NCBI GenBank assembly: GCA_913058165.1
Contig: CAJXQV010000045.1
Span: 1 to 8,236, forward strand
DNA from: an uncultured Chromatiales bacterium
GTDB taxonomy: Bacteria; Pseudomonadota; Gammaproteobacteria; Steroidobacterales; GCA-2729495
Direction: 5' to 3'
Length of the DNA stretch: 8,236 bases
Shown: in pieces, positions 5,957-8,236 of the stretch
Numbering within the stretch: position 1 is the first letter of the stretch
How the letters are laid out: every line of letters starts with the position of its first letter
Translations under genes and position numbers: made by a program
The notes under the pieces: model-generated
What the model was told of the DNA's origin: nothing
What the model saw: only the letters and a program-made list of their open reading frames with translations
Databases searched by the model: none

Positions 5957-5981
5957 GCTCGGCGTCGGCATAAGCCCGAGC
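5957..5981. repeat. Small inverted repeat between HIT and GNAT genes
   Basis: GCTCGG at 5957-5962 pairs with CCGAGC at 5976-5981 across a 13-base loop. It lies between the start of the acetyltransferase and the end of the HIT gene, 19 bases from a second hairpin. There is no T-run on either side. Possible RNA structure in the 3' trailer of the HIT gene; weak evidence. Confidence 0.25.
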
Positions 5982-6000
5982 CAATCATTTCACCAGCGCG

Positions 6001-6020
6001 ATCGAACCTGAGGGTTCGAT
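6001..6020. repeat. Perfect 8-bp hairpin downstream of the HIT gene
   Basis: ATCGAACC-TGAG-GGTTCGAT, 8-bp perfect arms and a 4-base loop, 48 bases past the stop of the HIT gene on the - strand. It is a stable stem-loop. No U-tract follows in either direction, so it would be either an mRNA 3'-end stabiliser, a terminator of non-canonical type, or a protein-binding palindrome. Confidence 0.45.
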
Positions 6021-6068
6021 GCCAATCACTGCCCAACATCAAAGAGACGGTGTTCCGCTTAGACATAC

Positions 6069-6497
6069 TCAGAGGCCTGCAGCACTAAAACCAGCAACCT
6101 GAGAAAACAGGTCACGCCATACAGCAATTGCCGCATCTTCATAGCGAGGGCCGGGGTCCGATGCCCAAACCAGCTTCGGCCAGCAGTAGTCAGACGGGCT
6201 GCGCCCAACGATATGCAAGTGCAACTGAGGAACGATGTTCCCAAGCGCCGCAATATTCAGTTTCTCAACACCTGGTTGCGCTTTGACGATGCCCGCCACC
6301 AGATTGGCCTCTTGCAACAACTGCTGTTGTTCATCGTGGGGAAGGTCAGTCAGCTCGGTCGCGCCCACTGTGTTCTGAGGAACCAAAATAATCCAGGGAG
6401 CACCCGCATTATTCATTAACAGCACATACGAGCAGGAAAACCTTCCAAGCAGGATACAGTCGTTGGTCAACTGCGGATGAATAGCAAAATCCGTCAT
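6069..6497 (-). CDS. HIT-domain (histidine triad) hydrolase, QxHxH type
   Basis: A 142-residue HIT protein, small nucleotide-phosphate hydrolase or transferase family. It begins TDFAIHPQLTNDCILLGRF, then VLLMNNAGAPWIILVP (25-40), a helix QQQLLQEANLVAGIVKA (58-74), KLNIAALGNIVPQLHLHIVG (79-98) and a tail SDYCWPKLVWA (102-112). The triad reads Q91-L-H93-L-H95, with Gln replacing the first His; the nucleophilic middle His is kept. The Q-x-H-x-H plus W-P-x-x-V-W tail is, as I recall it, typical of a proteobacterial subfamily, so the Gln is probably not a loss of function. The frame extends upstream to 6593, but ATG 6497 matches the family's N-terminus and has AAAGG about 8 bases upstream, so I chose it. 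Cytoplasmic; the physiological substrate is unknown. Confidence 0.92.
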   Translation of the reverse strand: MTDFAIHPQLTNDCILLGRFSCSYVLLMNNAGAPWIILVPQNTVGATELTDLPHDEQQQLLQEANLVAGIVKAQPGVEKLNIAALGNIVPQLHLHIVGRSPSDYCWPKLVWASDPGPRYEDAAIAVWRDLFSQVAGFSAAGL

Positions 6498-6649
6498 TAT
6501 CGGAACCTTTTGAAATAAGCCGTTTGGATTGGTGCAGAAACCATCCACGTGGTCGCTATCCTGATACCAAATAAAGTTTGATGCTTTGCCCAAAGTGGTC
6601 TGACTGTTGAGGCAAGGAACTTCTGTGTACTTGTGATTTGTTGCCGCGG

Positions 6650-7060
6650 CTAGGTCTTGTAGTCAAAGGAAATATCGTCTTTACGACGGTCGCGGCCGGC
6701 GCGACGATTGCTGCGCTTATCACCAACCGGCATGTCTTTAGACAAAACGCCCACAATGTCACGACGGTCGTCACTAATTCGACGATCATCAATATTCCGA
6801 TACTTGCAATGACACAATGCAGGATCCGAACACTGAGCAAGTGGAATCTTAGGTGCTTCAGAGGTTAAAAAACGTCGCTCGTTATGCGCAGTCGCAGCAT
6901 CACAACAATGGGAGTCGGGAAAAAATGCAAGGCCGGCGTATTTTTTCTTCTCGGTTGCAATTGGTTTCTTAGCAAAGCCTGCCGAAGAGCGCATTAACCG
7001 AAGCACCAAAAAGAAGACAACAATGCCGATCGTTGCAAGTATTAGAATCCAATCTAACAT
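6650..7060 (-). CDS. Uncharacterised membrane-anchored protein, Cys- and Asp-Arg-Arg-rich
   Basis: A 136-residue protein of unknown function. Residues 2-22 are one N-terminal transmembrane segment (LDWILILATIGIVVFFLVLRL), followed by Arg and Lys residues that suggest a cytoplasmic body. The body has five cysteines, C52-C53, C77, C83 and C85 (HCCDAA and CSDPALCHCKYR), a conserved-looking ERRFLTSEAPKIPL (61-74), and a highly charged tail with repeated D/N-R-R units: DDRRISDDRRD (91-101), then KRSNRRAGRDRRKDD (115-129). The Cys arrangement could bind zinc or another metal; this is inference. I recall similar short proteins with E-A-P, C-x-C-x-Y and DRR elements in other proteobacteria, but no assigned function. 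The start ATG 7060 has GGAGAG at 7070-7065; the frame's earlier start at 7096 lacks one. It sits between glmS and the HIT gene on the same strand, with gaps of 163 and 152 bases. Confidence 0.8.
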   Translation of the reverse strand: MLDWILILATIGIVVFFLVLRLMRSSAGFAKKPIATEKKKYAGLAFFPDSHCCDAATAHNERRFLTSEAPKIPLAQCSDPALCHCKYRNIDDRRISDDRRDIVGVLSKDMPVGDKRSNRRAGRDRRKDDISFDYKT

Positions 7061-7064
7061 CAAA

Positions 7065-7070
7065 CTCTCC
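7065..7070 (-). promoter_or_regulatory. Ribosome binding site for the Cys/DRR-rich protein
   Basis: GGAGAG on the - strand, followed by TTTG and the ATG at 7060, gives a near-ideal spacing and excludes the in-frame start 12 codons upstream, which would place the site inside coding sequence. Confidence 0.65.
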
Positions 7071-7223
7071 GCCGAACATATGACCGTGATTCGCACTGCT
7101 AGCCAGCGGCAGAACCAAGCCCAATTGAAACGCGATTCAGTTTAAATCACAAGACCTGAAGGGTTATCCAGCCGATACATGTTGCCTGCGCTGCACCTTA
7201 GCCTACCCAAGTCTGTGATAAGC

Positions 7224-8187
7224 CTATTCCACGGTGACTGACTTTGCTAGATTTCTTGGCTGGTCGACATCCGTGCCCTTTAGAACTGCTACGTGATATG
7301 ACAGCAATTGCAGTGGCACGGTATAGAGAATCGGCGCCTGAAATTCCTCAATGTGCATTGGCATCTTCAACGCGTAGATGCCGTCACCATCTTCAAAGTC
7401 CGCATTCGGGTCAGCAAACACGAATAACTTGCCTCCGCGCGCACGAACTTCCTGCAGGTTCGACTTGAGCTTCTCAAGTAAATCATCATTTGGGGCAACG
7501 GTAACAACAGGCATATCCTCATCAACCAATGCCAGCGGCCCATGTTTTAGCTCTCCCGCGGGATAAGCCTCGGCGTGAATGTAGGAGATTTCTTTAAGTT
7601 TTAGAGCCCCTTCCATCGCGACAGGGTTCTGCGCGCCACGCCCTAAGAACAGCGCATGATGCTTATCGGCAAAGTGCCCAGCCATCTTCTCAATCTGGGC
7701 ATCCAGTGACAACACACGCTCAAGCATCGCCGGCAACGCGACCAATTGGTTGGTGAGGTGCCGTTGCTCATCGGCGGGCATGCCGCGATGACGGGCGAGT
7801 GCTAGCGTAAACAATGCGAATGCAACCAACTGGGTGGTAAACGCTTTAGTAGAAGCAACACCAATCTCCGGACCGGCACGAGTCATTAACACTAGGTCAG
7901 ATTCACGAACCAGTGAGCTTTCCGGAACATTACAAATTGCCATAGTGGCGAGGTAGCCCTTGGCTTTTGCCGAACGAACGGCAGCGAGAGTGTCGGCGGT
8001 TTCGCCAGACTGGGACACAGTCATAAACACACTATTTGGCGGTACCACCGCGTTGCGATAACGATACTCACTGGCAATCTCAACGCTGCAGGGAACCTTG
8101 CAGTATTCTTCTATCCAGTATCGGGCAATTAGGCCAGCGTGATAACTGGTGCCGCACGCGACTATTTGCACATGCTCAATCTTATCG
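7224..8187 (-). CDS. glmS: Glutamine-fructose-6-phosphate aminotransferase, C-terminal part (truncated)
   Basis: The isomerase half of GlmS, which makes glucosamine-6-phosphate from fructose-6-phosphate and glutamine, the first step of UDP-GlcNAc synthesis for peptidoglycan and lipid A. About 320 genomic codons remain of a roughly 610-residue enzyme, so the glutaminase domain and roughly the first 290 residues are missing. Two SIS domains are visible: [20 protein letters not shown], then [10 protein letters not shown] (sugar-phosphate loop) and [14 protein letters not shown]; and ALFLGRG, then [16 protein letters not shown] and [10 protein letters not shown]. Catalytic Glu of KLKEIS, His of ELKHGP and the Lys of the C-terminal NLAKSVTVE are all present. 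The C-terminus is the invariant [13 protein letters not shown]. The open frame continues into adapter at 8188 and up, giving a false N-terminus. It resembles the E. coli enzyme closely throughout. No intrinsic terminator is evident in the 163 bases after its stop. Confidence 0.97.
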
Positions 8188-8236
8188 CTGTCTCTTATAC
8201 ACATCTCCGAGCCCACGAGACAAGAGGCAATCTCGT
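8188..8236 (-). other. Nextera adapter with index and start of flow-cell sequence (artefact), right end
   Basis: Bases 8188-8206 are CTGTCTCTTATACACATCT, the reverse complement of the Tn5 mosaic end. Bases 8207-8221 are the rest of the Read 2 adapter, 8222-8229 (AAGAGGCA) sit in the index 1 position and match a Nextera index as I recall the kit, and 8230-8236 (ATCTCGT) begin the P7 flow-cell sequence. This is read-through into the library adapter. None of it is genomic. Confidence 0.97.

Noticed and set aside
6001..6030. GGGTTCGATGCC as a tRNA T-arm or integration site
   Set aside because: The flanks do not form a T-arm stem, and no acceptor, D or anticodon arm can be found nearby.
7061..7223. 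glmS-linked regulatory RNA (ribozyme or sRNA site)
   Set aside because: The glmS ribozyme lies upstream of the gene in Firmicutes; this is the downstream side, the true upstream region is outside the window, and no such structure is seen.
29..8187. TATCG next to the mosaic end on both sides as a target-site duplication
   Set aside because: Tn5 makes 9-bp duplications; the 9 bases at 29-37 and 8179-8187 differ, so the 5-base match is coincidence.
1..8236. 28-bp terminal inverted repeats suggestive of a transposon or linear element
   Set aside because: They are Nextera adapter with the engineered Tn5 mosaic end; no transposase is present and the right copy continues into index and P7 sequence.

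Overview
This window looks like one short assembled contig from a gammaproteobacterium, judging by a GlmS that reads like the enterobacterial/pseudomonad type, a Gram-negative outer-membrane barrel, and proteobacterial HIT, UspA and FetB families. A marine lineage is my guess, not something the sequence proves. Both ends carry untrimmed Nextera (Tn5 mosaic-end) library adapter: bases 1-28 and, in inverted orientation, 8188-8236, the latter including an 8-base index and the start of the flow-cell adapter. Biological sequence therefore runs only from about 29 to 8187.

Layout. Left edge: a possible C-terminal tail of a + strand gene (29-102), then a UspA-family stress protein on the - strand (125-559). 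A gene-free stretch of about 500 bases (560-1063) holds the divergent control region: an extended -10 for the stress gene, and a -10-like site plus a tight GC hairpin before a CPA2/KefB-type cation:proton antiporter with a C-terminal NAD-binding RCK domain (1064-2665, +). Four bases later comes an LLM-class flavin-dependent oxidoreductase (2670-3680, +), clearly in the same transcript. Next, convergent, is a FetB-type ABC permease (3780-4496, -) without its ATPase partner. Divergent from it is a secreted beta-barrel outer-membrane protein with a PagL-like H-x-S near its C-terminus (4789-5421, +).

Three small - strand genes follow: a GNAT acetyltransferase (5429-5899), a QxHxH-type HIT hydrolase (6069-6497), and a membrane-anchored Cys- and DRR-rich protein of unknown function (6650-7060). 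The right edge is the C-terminal half of glmS (7224-8187, -), cut by the adapter so that its apparent N-terminus is artificial.

The genes are mostly single-transcript housekeeping or accessory functions: ion and pH homeostasis, stress, envelope, metal export and amino-sugar synthesis. The only tight operon is antiporter plus flavin oxidoreductase. I see no CRISPR array, RNA gene, phage or real mobile element, and no convincing new defence or multi-gene system. The most useful observations are the adapter artefacts, several start-codon corrections, the redox-enzyme/antiporter pair, the orphan permease and the uncharacterised Cys/DRR protein.
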